Source of the DNA: Larimichthys crocea
Taxonomy: Eukaryota > Chordata > Actinopteri > Sciaenidae
Assembly: GCF_000972845.2 (NCBI RefSeq)
Contig: NC_040017.1
Span: forward strand, 24,327,606 to 24,391,605
Direction: 5' to 3'
DNA: 64,000 nucleotides
This document shows, in pieces, positions 44,846 through 54,005 of this stretch. The notes below the pieces were generated by a model, which was not told where the DNA came from, searched no databases, and worked only from the letters and a program-made list of their open reading frames with translations. Made by a program: the position numbers and the translations under genes. How positions within the stretch are numbered: the stretch's first letter is position 1; the number at the start of each line of letters is the position of its first letter.

Positions 44846-45330
44846 AAGGACAGCGATTTCTCTTGGACTCCTGAGTGCGAGCAGGCCTTTAGTTCTTTGA
44901 AAAAGGCCTTGACAGAGTCTCCAGTCCTCACCCCCACCAAGCCCACTGCCATTCGTCTTGGATACAGACGCCAGTGATGTGGGGATGGGGGCGGTGCTGA
45001 GTCAGGTGGGAGTGGAGGGGGAGAAAGTGGTGGCGTACTTCAGTAAGACTTTCAACAAGGCTGAACAGTGCTACTGTGTGACACGGAGAGAACTGCTGGC
45101 TATTGTGAGGGCAATAAGCCACTTCAAGTACTATCTGTGTGGCCTGCCTTTCACTGTCCGAACTGACCACTCTGCCCTCCAGTGGTTAATGTCCTTCAAA
45201 GAGCCAGAAGGGCAGATTGCACGCTGGCTAGAAGAGCTGGCACCGTACGTGTTTCAAGTGGAGTACAGGGCTGGAACCCGCCATGCTAATGCTGATGCTA
45301 TGTCTCGGTGTCCCTGTGCTCTTGACGGCT
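44846..45330 (+). pseudogene. Gypsy RNase H domain
   Basis: DTDASDVGMGAVLSQ (first catalytic Asp near 44961), RRELLAIV with the expected Glu, and VRTDHSALQWL (Asp). The start of the domain lies after a frameshift at about 44945. From 44958 to 46592 the frame is open and includes the integrase. Confidence 0.85.
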
Positions 45331-45639
45331 GCAGATACTGTGAAAAAAGAGAGGTTCGAGAGAAAGAGCTCCGCATGGAGGAACAAGGCTCCATGCGGGA
45401 TGGAGAAAGGCCTGTCTGCAGAGAGATGCAGGTTGTTGCTGAATGGAGAGCGCAGCAGGAGCAGGATGCTGATCTGCACCCCTTGCTGAAGTGGGTGGAG
45501 TCAGGACAACAGCCACAGTGGAACGAGGTTGCTGGATGCTCTCTTGCCACTAAAGGACTGTTTACAAAGTTTGGGGCTCTACGGGTGAAGGAGGGTGTGC
45601 TCCAGAGATCCTGGAAGAAGCCAGCTACAGGGGAAGAGA

Positions 45640-46592
45640 GGTGGCAGGTGGTGGTCCCCAGAGAACTGAGAGAGACGGTGTTGAAAGCCTCTCATGGTAC
45701 TGCTGGGGCGGGGCACTTTGGAGTCTCAAAAACACTCCGTCGCGTCCGGCAGGGTTTCTACTGGGGTCAGATGAGGAGAGATGTCGAGGACTTTTGTCGC
45801 CGCTGTGACCTCTGCACGGCACACAAGGGTCCCCTGGATCAGTCTCGCGCCCCGCTACAGCAGCTGGCAGTGGGGGCCCCGATGGAGAGGGTGGCGATGG
45901 ACATAATGGGCCAGTTACCCCACTCAGACAGGGGCAACCGTTATGTTTTAGCTGCCATGGACTACTTTACAAAATGGCCGGAGGCGAATGCCATACCAGA
46001 CCAGGAGGCAGAGACAGTCGCAGATGTTCTGGTGGAGGGCATGTTTGCCTGGTTTGGAGCAGCTGAGGTCATTCACAGCGACCAAGGCAGGAACTTCGAG
46101 TCAGGTGTGTTTTCTGCTATATGTGAGCGCATGGGCATGCAAAAGACTCGGGCTACTCCTTTACATCCACAGAGTGATGGGCTGGTCGAGCGGTTCAACA
46201 GAACCCTGGCAAAACAGCTTGCCATCCTCACTGCAGAACATCAACGCGATTGGGACCAGCACCTCCCTCTCGTGTTATTGGCCTACAGATCGGCCGTGCA
46301 GGATTCCACCTCATGCACACCTGCCCTTCTCATGTTGGGGCGAGAGCTGCAGACGCCAGCAGAAATGGCATTTGGGAGACCCCCAGATGCACCAGCAGTG
46401 CCACCAGGACCAGAATATGCCAGAAGGCTCCAGGACCGAATGGAGTCCGCTCATGCCTTTGCACGTGATCAGCTGAAGAAAGCAGGCATGAGACAAAAAA
46501 GAAACTATGACATGAGGGCCAGGGGAAGAGACTTTGAGGTTGGGGACTTGGTGTGGGTGTATAGCCCAAAGAGGAAGAAGGGCCGATGTTAG
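45640..46592 (+). pseudogene. Gypsy integrase, C-terminally truncated
   Basis: An H2C2 zinc-binding region (HGTAGAGHFG ... CRRCDLC), then the DDE core: Asp in VAMDIMG, Asp in IHSDQGRNFE, Glu in GLVERFNRTL with usual spacing. The GRELQTP and GDLVWVYSPKRKKG segments mark the C-terminal domain, which ends at TAG 46590 where the sequence folds back into a palindrome. This is the longest open part of the element. Confidence 0.85.
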
Positions 46593-46636
46593 ACAACTGG
46601 TGTAACTGTAGTTACACCAGTTGTCTAACATCGGCC
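46581..46636. repeat. Perfect 27-bp palindrome at the retroelement-receptor junction
   Basis: 46581-46607 and 46610-46636 are exact reverse complements around a 2-bp GT centre. The left arm is the end of the gypsy integrase region and the right arm leads directly into receptor sequence. It could form a cruciform, or record a fold-back or template-switch event. Confidence 0.95.
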
Positions 46637-46706
46637 CCAGTTACTCTGACAGCAATGACCCTGGAGCGATATGTGGCCATCTGCATGCCCCTGCGTCATG
46701 CAGAGT
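46637..46706 (+). pseudogene. Short receptor fragment (end of TM3)
   Basis: CAGTTACTCTGACAGCAATG through GCCCCTGCGTCATGCAGAG is identical to the TLTAMTLERYVAICMPLRHAE coding stretch of intact receptors. Nothing else of a receptor flanks it: the gypsy palindrome lies on the left and a LINE fragment on the right. Confidence 0.9.
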
Positions 46707-46707
46707 C

Positions 46708-46842
46708 TTAAAAGGCCCACTCTTGATCCAGGGATTTTAGCCAACTATAGACCTTTATCTAACATCCCGTTTCTCTCTACAATCCTTGAGGAAGCTGTAT
46801 CCAGTCAGTTGTGTGACAGTTTATTTGAGGATTTTTAGTTAA
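46708..46842 (+). pseudogene. LINE reverse-transcriptase fragment (L2/Rex-like)
   Basis: One frame reads PTLDPGILANYRPLSNIPFL followed by STILEEAVSSQL and ends at TAG 46837-46842. NYRPxSNxPFLSKxLE is characteristic of the RT of L2/Rex-type LINEs. Only about 45 codons remain. Confidence 0.8.
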
Positions 46843-47219
46843 TCATAACGCATAGAGAGCATCGCTGAATGTTACAATTGACCTTCCAATTGCGTCAGAC
46901 AAAGGACTTGTCTCTGTACTTGTCTCGTTAAATCTAAAAAGTCAGTGAAAAGTAAGAATAAATGTTTCCTGAGTTTGTCAGACCAAAGAAGAAAGTGTTA
47001 TTAACAAAGCAGCCAAATTTGAATGATTGCAAATATCCACAAGTTTATGAAATTAGGCGCCAGCTGAATGTGCTCGAGCTATGAGGGCCCAGGATGGAGA
47101 ATCCATCATAACAATCTCAAACTATGTCCATCAATTGATCGTCCCTCTAAGACCCCTACAAATCCCCCTTCAGCCTGAGCAAACAGCGGTTCCATTAATG
47201 GCAGGCATTCAAGAGTCAC

Positions 47220-47525
47220 CTTGTGAAACTTTACCATGAATCAACCTCATGAAGCCACAACACCTGGTGTTTGTGCACCAGAACCCAAGCCACCTTTTGC
47301 TTTGCACGCTCTTGGTATTCTCCCCATCAGCTTCACGAGGTAGCCACCTGCAAAGGTTTTCTTAGTGGGGTTCAGACCACCAGTTCTGATATTAAGTACA
47401 GAGAAATGGCAGTCCATTATTACTTTAAAACATAAAGCCAATCCAGAACATTTCCAGAACTTTGAATGTGTCCTTAAATGGAGTAACAAACATCATCAAA
47501 GATTTAGAGACACTCTCAAAGTTCA
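47220..47525. mobile_element. Tc1-like transposon remnant
   Basis: GCTTTGCACGCTCTTGGTATTCTC and CCATCAGCTTCACGAGGTAG resemble the non-coding part of fish Tc1-like elements, and WQSIITLKHKA...ISRTL-like frames resemble the N-terminal HTH of their transposase. Strongly decayed. The 160-residue ORF at 47365-47847 is not a gene; its second half is duplicated non-coding DNA. Confidence 0.45.
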
Positions 47526-48190
47526 TCAGAAGTGCCTGAGTCGGTCTCACATTCTGCCCAACTCATCCTGGTGGATCGACTTTAAACCCCACGATAACAC
47601 CACAAATACTACACGCCCAGAATTATTTAAAGAGAATCTTTTACCCATGAAGGTGTTATCGTCAACACATTCTAGTCTGGAGACACAGATGTCTGTTTAC
47701 ACAGATTGGAACGTCAACGGCCAGCTATCTATTATGTCTATGAAGGCAGCAACAGGTCTCTTCGACCCTGGACACCACAGTGTTGAGATAGACTGGCACC
47801 TACTGTTCTCGACCAAAGCCAAACAACTAATACTGCTGAGGACCTGAAGACCCACATGTGACCTCGTGTAACCTAAGGATAAGAAATTCCATAACAAGAA
47901 CCAAGAGATACGTTTGCACAGGATTAGTTTGTTACGGTTACCGAAAGAAACACAACGAATAGATATTAGACCTGTGGAAATACTTGTGTACTGTTACTCA
48001 AACTGATTTCATGGAATAGAGAATTTTGTACTTTGTTTTCCAAAGTTGACATTTACTTTTTGAGGATCTGATGTGGGTTGGGGACAGTTGTAGCTCAGAT
48101 TCAGCATCAGGGTATGTGAATAACAAACTTTATCTTAACACTGAACCTTGCCTACAACCCGGATTTGTAGCCACTGAGGGAAAATAGTGG
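47525..48190. repeat. Duplicated non-coding block
   Basis: Recurs inverted at about 53200-53760 and, in part, at 62520-62910 (AGTGCCTGAGTCGGTCTCA, GAACGTCAACGGCCAGCTATC, GATAGACTGGCACCTA). Upstream of the receptor at 48512. No coding evidence. Confidence 0.7.
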
Positions 48191-48197
48191 AAAGAGG

Positions 48198-48255
48198 CAT
48201 GACGACACTGATTAATTAGCTGCTACTCTGCTTGTATTCTCGTGACTCTTATAAA
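48198..48255 (+). promoter_or_regulatory. Promoter module of receptor at 48512
   Basis: GCATGACGACACTG runs straight into ATTAATTAGCTG, then CTACTCTGCTTGTATTC and TATAAA at 48250-48255. The ATG is 262 bp away because a long microsatellite lies between. Confidence 0.6.
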
Positions 48256-48283
48256 GTAGTCACACGCAACCACCGCTCAGACT

Positions 48284-48292
48284 CTGTCTGTG

Positions 48293-48367
<75 letters not shown>

Positions 48368-48371
48368 CTGT
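48284..48371. repeat. Compound microsatellite (TGTC)n(TC)n(TATC)n
   Basis: Lies in the 5-prime leader region between TATA box and ATG of the receptor at 48512. Shortened inverted counterparts are at about 53060-53105 and 60855-60900. Confidence 0.9.
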
Positions 48372-48511
48372 TTTTGGAAATGTGTGCCCCAATACTATGT
48401 CACTGCAGGGAAGGGTTTGGTCTCTTTGTGATAAGAGTCTTGTTTTTTTTTCAGGAGACACGTTGAATATTGAGAATACTCCAACAACTTGTGTATTTGC
48501 TTAGAAAAGTG

Positions 48512-49429
48512 ATGGCTGATAATAACTCATTGGTTGGTGGTCGGGTCTCAGTGATGCTGAATGACAACACAGTCATTATTGTGCAGATGCTGGTGATAAT
48601 CTTTCTTTCCATCAACCTTTTACTCATCATGACGTTTTTCAAAAAGGAGTGCTTCCACACAACTGCACGCTACATCCTTTTTGCTGTTACACTTCTCTCT
48701 GATAGTTTGATGTTATTAATGTCTGATATCCTGCTCATAGTGAACCATTTTCGATTTAGCATGCAAATTTGGATATGTGTGATTATCTCTGTTGTGGTAC
48801 TTCTTTATGATATAGTTACACCAGTTACTCTGACAGTAATGACCCTGGAGCGATATGTGGCCATCTGCATGCCCCTGCGTCATGCAGAGCTGTGCTCCAC
48901 ACGCAGCACTATGCATTGCATCCTCATCATTCATGCCCTCAGCTCTGTACCCTGCATTGTTATTCTCTCCACTGTCTTTGCATCAGCCTCTCTTAGCTTT
49001 TACAAACAACACAGGCTATGTGCTATGGCATCTTTAATGTTGTACAGGTGGCAGGATCACGTTAGGTCAGCTGTGAATCAGTGTTACTTCTTGATTATGT
49101 TTATCATCATTGTATTCTCCTATGCTAAAATCATGCAAGTGGCCAAAGCTGCATCAGGAGAGGATAAAAAGTCGTCATGGAAAGGGCTCAGAACAGTAAT
49201 TCTTCATGGTTTCCAGCTGCTGCTCTGTCTAATCCAGATGTGGACTCCATTCATAGAAGCAGCTATATTACCACATGATTTCATATTATTTATTGATGTC
49301 AGGTACTCTAACTACATATTGTTTAGTCTTACTCCCAAATGTCTGAGTCCTCTCATTTATGGCCTCAGGGATGAACAATTTTTTCAAGCACTGAAAAACT
49401 TCTTTGGCTTGTATAAAACAAATATTTGA
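48512..49429 (+). CDS. Odorant receptor 131-2-like, intact, 305 aa
   Basis: OR131-type receptor with ATG at 48512 (MADNNSLVGGRVSVML, NNS sequon). It has KKECFHTTARYI, TLERYVAICMPLRHAELC, ECL2 with RLCAMASL, SYAKIMQVAKAASGEDKK (small changes from the KVAK norm), GFQLLLCLIQMW and KCLSPLIYGLRDEQFF, and ends GLYKTNI. It is more diverged than the 14-25 kb group. A truncated inverted copy of its first half lies at 52447-52930, and another at 60197-60701. It is the last intact receptor before the polarity switch. Ligand unknown. Confidence 0.93.
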   Translation: MADNNSLVGGRVSVMLNDNTVIIVQMLVIIFLSINLLLIMTFFKKECFHTTARYILFAVTLLSDSLMLLMSDILLIVNHFRFSMQIWICVIISVVVLLYDIVTPVTLTVMTLERYVAICMPLRHAELCSTRSTMHCILIIHALSSVPCIVILSTVFASASLSFYKQHRLCAMASLMLYRWQDHVRSAVNQCYFLIMFIIIVFSYAKIMQVAKAASGEDKKSSWKGLRTVILHGFQLLLCLIQMWTPFIEAAILPHDFILFIDVRYSNYILFSLTPKCLSPLIYGLRDEQFFQALKNFFGLYKTNI

Positions 49430-49671
49430 CAATACTGATTATTAGATTAATGTAGATTATTGAATATGTCTGCACTTCAGTTTTAGTAATTCAAGAAAGT
49501 TTTTTTATTATTACAAGCCTGACTGGGACTGCATTATTAGAGTGAGTTTTGTTTTCTTGCATCATCTATCATCATCCGTATTTGTTTTCTGGTACTCTGC
49601 CCTCAAAGTGGATGTGTTAGCAACAGTAAAAATGGGTGAGCATAAGAATATGAGCAACTTTGACAACTGAT

Positions 49672-49812
49672 GTCAGGTACTCTAACTACATATTGTTTTG
49701 TCTTGCTCCAAGATGTCTGAGTCCTCTTATTTATGTCCTCAGGGATAAAACCTTTTTTCATACACTGTAAAACTTTGTCTTCTTTGGCTCACATAAAATA
49801 AATATTTGACAA
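49672..49812 (+). pseudogene. Solo 3-prime fragment of a receptor
   Basis: TCAGGTACTCTAACTACATATTG through the CTGAGTCCTCTTATTTATG stretch to AAATATTTGAC: TM7 and the C-terminus only, 240 bp after the intact gene's stop. No upstream body. Confidence 0.8.
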
Positions 49813-50065
49813 CGTACATTACCTACCTCCCAAATGTACTAAATGAACAGGTCATTCACTTCGACATGAGCATTTTAAGAATGTTTTATGTCCAACTAGT
49901 TTATCGTTATAATCCTTGATGTAACTGCATTGCTATTTAAATGACAAAATCAAGCTAAGCACTGCTTTTGTTTTTCTTCTTCTGTCTTCTTGCTGAGTTG
50001 TGTGTAATATTGACCCTCGTAGCAGCTAAACCTGGCAACAAATATATGGAGTTATTTTTGTCTCA

Positions 50066-50476
50066 AAAATAACCGTAAACGCACAGAGAGCGATCTACAA
50101 ATGTTCCTTGATTTGCACACGTGTTTTGCTATCCACAAATACAAATTTCTAATTCGTAACTTGTGAAGCGTGATTCTGTATTTGTGGATCACCATTCACA
50201 CACACGCTTCTCTATTCACACACACGCATCTCTTTCCTCAGTTTTGCATTTTTGAGACATTCCTGCCAAGAGCCGCACAGATCCACAAACAAATATTCGG
50301 GATTCACAAATGGCCGCCCTCCTAATTACAAATTACAAATTATTTTACAAATACACGTATATTTGGAAAAACCAAATACAAGATACGAATTAGAAATTTG
50401 TATTTGTGGATAGCAAAACACGTGTGCAAATCAAGGAACATTTGTAGATCACTCTCTGTGCGTTTACGGTTATTTT
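50066..50476. mobile_element. Foldback MITE with about 95-bp inverted arms
   Basis: 50066-50160 and 50382-50476 are near-perfect reverse complements (AAAATAACCGTAAACGCACAG at the outer edge). About 410 bp in all, no ORF. It abuts the left side of a pogo-like element and seems to have replaced or interrupted that element's left end. Confidence 0.85.
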
Positions 50477-50892
50477 ACAACACGCATGACGAATTATTAA
50501 CAACGATTTAATTTCACACCCTCTCCCCCTCATCATGGAAAGCACACGAAGAAGTTCGTATGATGCAGCTTTTAAGTTGAAGGCCGTCGATCTGGCTATC
50601 CAGGAAGGAAACAGAGCTGCTGCAAGTAAGCTTGGAGTTAATGAATCCACGGTGAACACTTTTACTGCCACGTTACAGGCACTGTTCGGAAACAATCATT
50701 TCAGGTATATAAATAAACATTTACGGTACAAAATCTTTCTGTGTATCTGGTAAATATCTTATTTCTCAACATAGATATCGGCAGCTTATAGTCCGGTGCT
50801 CCTTATATATGTAATTATTTTTATTTATTTTTTAAACTTAGCGGGTGCGGCTTATATTCAGGTCCGCTCTATAGTCCGGAAAATACTGTAGT
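50477..50892 (+). mobile_element. Pogo-like non-autonomous element A (left end missing)
   Basis: Contains a short transposase-type ORF and ends with GCGGCTTATATTC and CTCTATAGTCCGGAAAATACTG, the right TIR of a Tc1/mariner-pogo family with GCGGCTTATAGTCCGG ends. Related copies B, C and D are at 55139, 57960 and 63015. Confidence 0.75.
50535..50753 (+). pseudogene. Pogo-type transposase N-terminal HTH remnant
   Basis: The ORF reads MESTRRSSYDAAFKLKAVDL and on through EGNRAAASKLGVNES, the psq/CENP-B-type helix-turn-helix found at the N-terminus of pogo and jerky-like transposases. After about residue 38 it leaves the family sequence (TVNTFTATL). No DDE catalytic domain exists, so it is part of a non-autonomous element and not expected to move DNA. 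Confidence 0.75.
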
Positions 50893-50977
50893 TAGAAATA
50901 AAATATTCTTAAAATACTCATGAAAACTGAAGTGCAGACATGTTCAGTAATCTACAGCAATCTAATAATCTACATTG

Positions 50978-51890
50978 TCAAATATTTCTTTTATACAAGC
51001 CAAAGAAGGCAAAGTTTTTCAGTACTTGAAAAAATAGTTCATCCCTGAGGCCATAAATGAGAGGACTCAGACATCTTGGAGCAAGAGCAAACAATATGTA
51101 GCTAGAGAACCTGACATTAATAAATAACATGAAATCTATTTGAAATACAGCTCCTTCTATGAATGGAGTCCACAGCTGGATGAGACAGAGCAGCAGCTGG
51201 AAACCATGAAGAATTACTGTTCTGAGCCCTTTCGAGACTTTTTATCCTCTCCTGATGCAGCTTTGGCCACTTTCATGATTTTAACATAAGAAAATAAAAT
51301 GATGATAGCCATAATCAAGAAGTAAAACTGATGCACAGCTGATCTAACATGGTCCTGCCATCTGTACAACATAAGCAACTCCATTTCACATAATCTGGGT
51401 TGTTTGTACAAACTAAAAGAGGCTGATGCAAAGAAGGTGGAAAGAATAACAATGCAGGGTACAGAGCTGAGGCTGTGAATGATGAAGATGCAATGCATAG
51501 TGCTGCGTGTGGAGCACAGCTCTGCATGACGCAGGGGCATGCAGATGGCCACATATCGCTCCAGGGTCATTGCTGTCAGAGTAACTGGTGTGACTATATT
51601 ATACACAATTCCCAAACCAGAGATAATGATACAATCCAAACTTGCATAGTAAATTCCAAATAGTTCACTATGACCAAGAAACAGAGATGACTAACACAGG
51701 CTATCAGACAGAAAGTAACAGCAAATAGATGTAACGTGTAGTGTGTTAGAAGCATCCTTTCTGAAAAAAGTTATGATGAGCAAAAAATTAATGCAAAGAA
51801 ATATTATCACCAGGACCTGCACAATAATGACTGTGTCCCTAAACTGCAACAGAAAAATCTCACTACCAACCAATGAGCTGTTATAGCCAT
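50978..51890 (-). pseudogene. Odorant receptor 131-2-like pseudogene (minus-strand type A)
   Basis: On the minus strand it starts at 51890 (ATGGCTATAACAGCTC, one base short of the intact start region) and ends AAATATTTGA at 50978. Long stretches are clean: EIFLLQFRDTVIIVQVLVII and, from 51639, TM3 to SGEDKK. Frames are broken after FFRK (about 51755), before TM3, and at KKS-RKGSEQ (51230). About half of the damage is single-base indels. It pairs tail-to-tail with the receptor at 48512 and shares its 3-prime flank. Copies are at 55864, 58666 and 61345. Confidence 0.87.
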
Positions 51891-52074
51891 CAATATCTAA
51901 GCAAACACACACACTGTTGATGTACTACCAACTGTTCTAATAATTAAATGTGGCTGTCGAAAAAAATGACATTCTTATCACAAAAGACCAAACCCTTCAC
52001 TGCAGTGGCATAGCATTGTGGCACATAAGACAGATGGAGAAAGAGTGAGACAGAGTCTGAGTGACGGTTGCACA

Positions 52075-52150
52075 TGAAGGCTTTAAAGGAGAGGACATGA
52101 AAACAAACAGAGTAACAACTAATTAAACCACCACAGTGTTGTCATTGACA
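52075..52150 (-). promoter_or_regulatory. Promoter module of minus-strand receptor 51890
   Basis: In reverse complement: GTCAATGACAACACTGTGGTG, TTTAATTAGTTG, TTACTCTGTTTG and TTTAAAG in place of TATAAAG. Same element order as the plus-strand genes, with a weakened TATA box. Confidence 0.5.
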
Positions 52151-52259
52151 CTCCTCCTAGTGTCCCTCAGTGGCTGCCTCTAGAGAAATCTGGGTTGTAG
52201 GCCAAGGTCAAGGCAGCTATTGCCCAATGTGGGGAAATTAGCCTGCCCAAGGTGAAAAA

Positions 52260-52446
52260 GTACAATAAAATGTTTTGCTAAGCATTTTAATAATTGAATG
52301 ACTATTTCTGGGCTATGTTGTTATCAGTTTGCTCAAACAGTTACACTCTGGAAAACAAAGTCCACAATCTATGTTCCACAAAACCAATTTCTCTCTGTCC
52401 ATCCTTGCATCTACCATGCTCATATTCTTAGGTTTGCCATTTGCCC
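52260..52446. repeat. Duplicated non-coding segment
   Basis: Same words as 57190-57410, 60010-60196, 62250-62450 and the inverted 63760-64000 (GCTAAGCATTTTAATAATTGAATG, ACACTCTGGAAAACAAAGTCC). Here it is fused to a truncated receptor. Confidence 0.75.
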
Positions 52447-52930
52447 AAAACTAAGAGAGGCTGATGCAAAGACAGTGGAGAGAATAACAATGCAGGGTTA
52501 CAGAGCTGAGGGCTGAATGATGAGGATGCAATGCATAGTGCTGCGTGTGGAGCACAGCTCTGCATGACGCAGGGGCATGCAGAGGCCACTATCGCTCCAG
52601 GGTCATTGCTGTCAGAGTAACTGGTGTGACTATATCAAAAGAAGTACCACAACAGAGATAATGACACACATCCAATGTGCATGCTAATCGAAAATGGTTC
52701 ACTATGAGCAGGATATCAGACATGAATAACATCAAACTATCAGAGAGAAGTGTAACAGCAAAAAGGATGCAGCGTGCAGTTGTGTGGAAGCACTCCTTTT
52801 TGAAAAACGTCATGATGAGTAAAAGGTTGATGGAAAGAAAGATTATCACCAGCATCTGCACAATAATGACTGTGTTTGTCATTCAGCATCACTGAGACCG
52901 ACCACCAACTAATGAGTTATTATCAGCCAT
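52447..52930 (-). pseudogene. 3-prime-truncated receptor (copy of 48512, first half)
   Basis: On the minus strand it starts at 52930 like 48512 and reads NTVIIVQMLVIIFLSINLLL, KKECFHTTAR, LSDSLMLFMSDILLIVNHFR and MTLER, with indels near the end of TM2/TM3 and in RYVAIC. It stops in TM4/ECL2 at about 52447, where unrelated repeat DNA begins. The microsatellite and promoter of 48512 are also present upstream (to about 53200), inverted. Confidence 0.85.
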
Positions 52931-53199
52931 CACTTTCTAAGCAAATACACAAGTGTTGGAGATTCTCAATATTCAACGTGTCTCCTGAAAAAAAAAAGAC
53001 TCTTATCAAAAAGAGACCAAACCCTTCCGGCAGTGACATAGTATTAGGGCACACATTTCCAAAGACAGATAGAGAGAGAGAGAGAGACGACAGACAGACA
53101 GACGTCTCAGCGTGGTGTTGCGTGTGACTACTTTTAAGATTGATGAGAATACAAGCGAGCAAGCAGCTAATTATCAGTGTCGTCATGCCTCTTTTCACT

Positions 53200-53760
53200 A
53201 TTTTCCCTCAGTGGCTACAAATCCGGGTTGTAGGCCAAGTTCAGTGTTAAGATAAAGTTTGTTATTCACATACCCTGATGCTGAATCGAAGCTACAAACT
53301 GTCCCCAACCCACATCAGATCCTCAAAAAGTAAATGTCAACTTTGGAAAACAAAGTACACATTTCTGTATTCATGAAATCAGTCTGAGTAACAGTACACA
53401 AGTATTTCCACCAGGTCTAATATCCATTTGTTGTGTTTCTTTTGGTAACCGTAAACAAACTAATCCTGTGCAACGTATCTCTTGGTTCTTGTTATGAAAT
53501 TTTTTATCCTTATGTAACACAAGGTCACGTGTGGGCCTCAGGTCCCTAGCAGTATTAGTTGTTAGCTTTGACTGGGAACAGTTAGGTGCCAGTCTATCTC
53601 AACACTGTGGTGTCCAGGGTCAAAGAACCTGGTGCGTCTTCCTAGACATAATAGATAGCTGGCTCCGTTGACGTTCCAATCTGTGTAAACAGACTCTGTG
53701 TCTCCAGACTAGAATGTGTTGACGATAACACCTTCATGGGTAAAAGATCTCTTTTCTCTA
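53200..53760. repeat. Inverted copy of 47630-48190
   Basis: Reverse complement of the block upstream of 48512. Ends at about 53760 in a junction to the inverted 3-prime flank of receptor 40772, so the DNA corresponding to 41996-47630, gypsy included, is absent here. Confidence 0.75.
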
Positions 53761-54005
53761 TTTGTTGTGGTCCCAAAATGAATGATGGGAAGAAACAAAA
53801 GTAGTGTTAGCTCTTGAACTTAACCCAATGCAGTAGGTTTTTGACATAAACTCAAAGTAGCTTTTTCCTAATTTAGTATTTGCCTCTTGACTTGATGCTT
53901 CCAGAGTAAATAATGACTATTGGACCAGTTAAACAAGTAGTTACTTATGATTTACTTACATTCAGAGCTTTATAAATCAATATAATCGGTGCCTTTTATG
54001 TCTTT
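53760..54005. repeat. Inverted copy of 41750-41995 (3-prime flank of 40772)
   Basis: Reverse complement match including ACTATTGGACCAGTTAAACAAG and GCTTTATAAATCAATAT. Confidence 0.75.

Larger units (their letters stand above)
42660..46592 (+). mobile_element. Ty3/gypsy retrotransposon, 5-prime truncated and inactivated
   Basis: Gag C-terminus, protease, reverse transcriptase, RNase H and integrase appear in that order, which is the gypsy order. No LTR is seen on either side: the left edge cuts into gag and the right edge stops in the integrase C-terminal region at a palindrome. Base composition is clearly GC-richer than the receptor DNA. Frameshifts (about 42730, 43200, 43520, 44245, 44945) and in-frame TAG stops (43157, 43884, 44843) show that it is dead. 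Domains are described separately. Confidence 0.92.

Noticed and set aside
45228..45550. Minus-strand ORFs opposite the gypsy integrase and RNase H
   Set aside because: Shadow frames of a GC-rich coding region on plus.
47365..47847. 160-aa ORF
   Set aside because: Its first part overlaps a Tc1-like remnant and its second part is non-coding DNA also found at 53.2-53.7 and 62.5-62.9 kb without an open frame.
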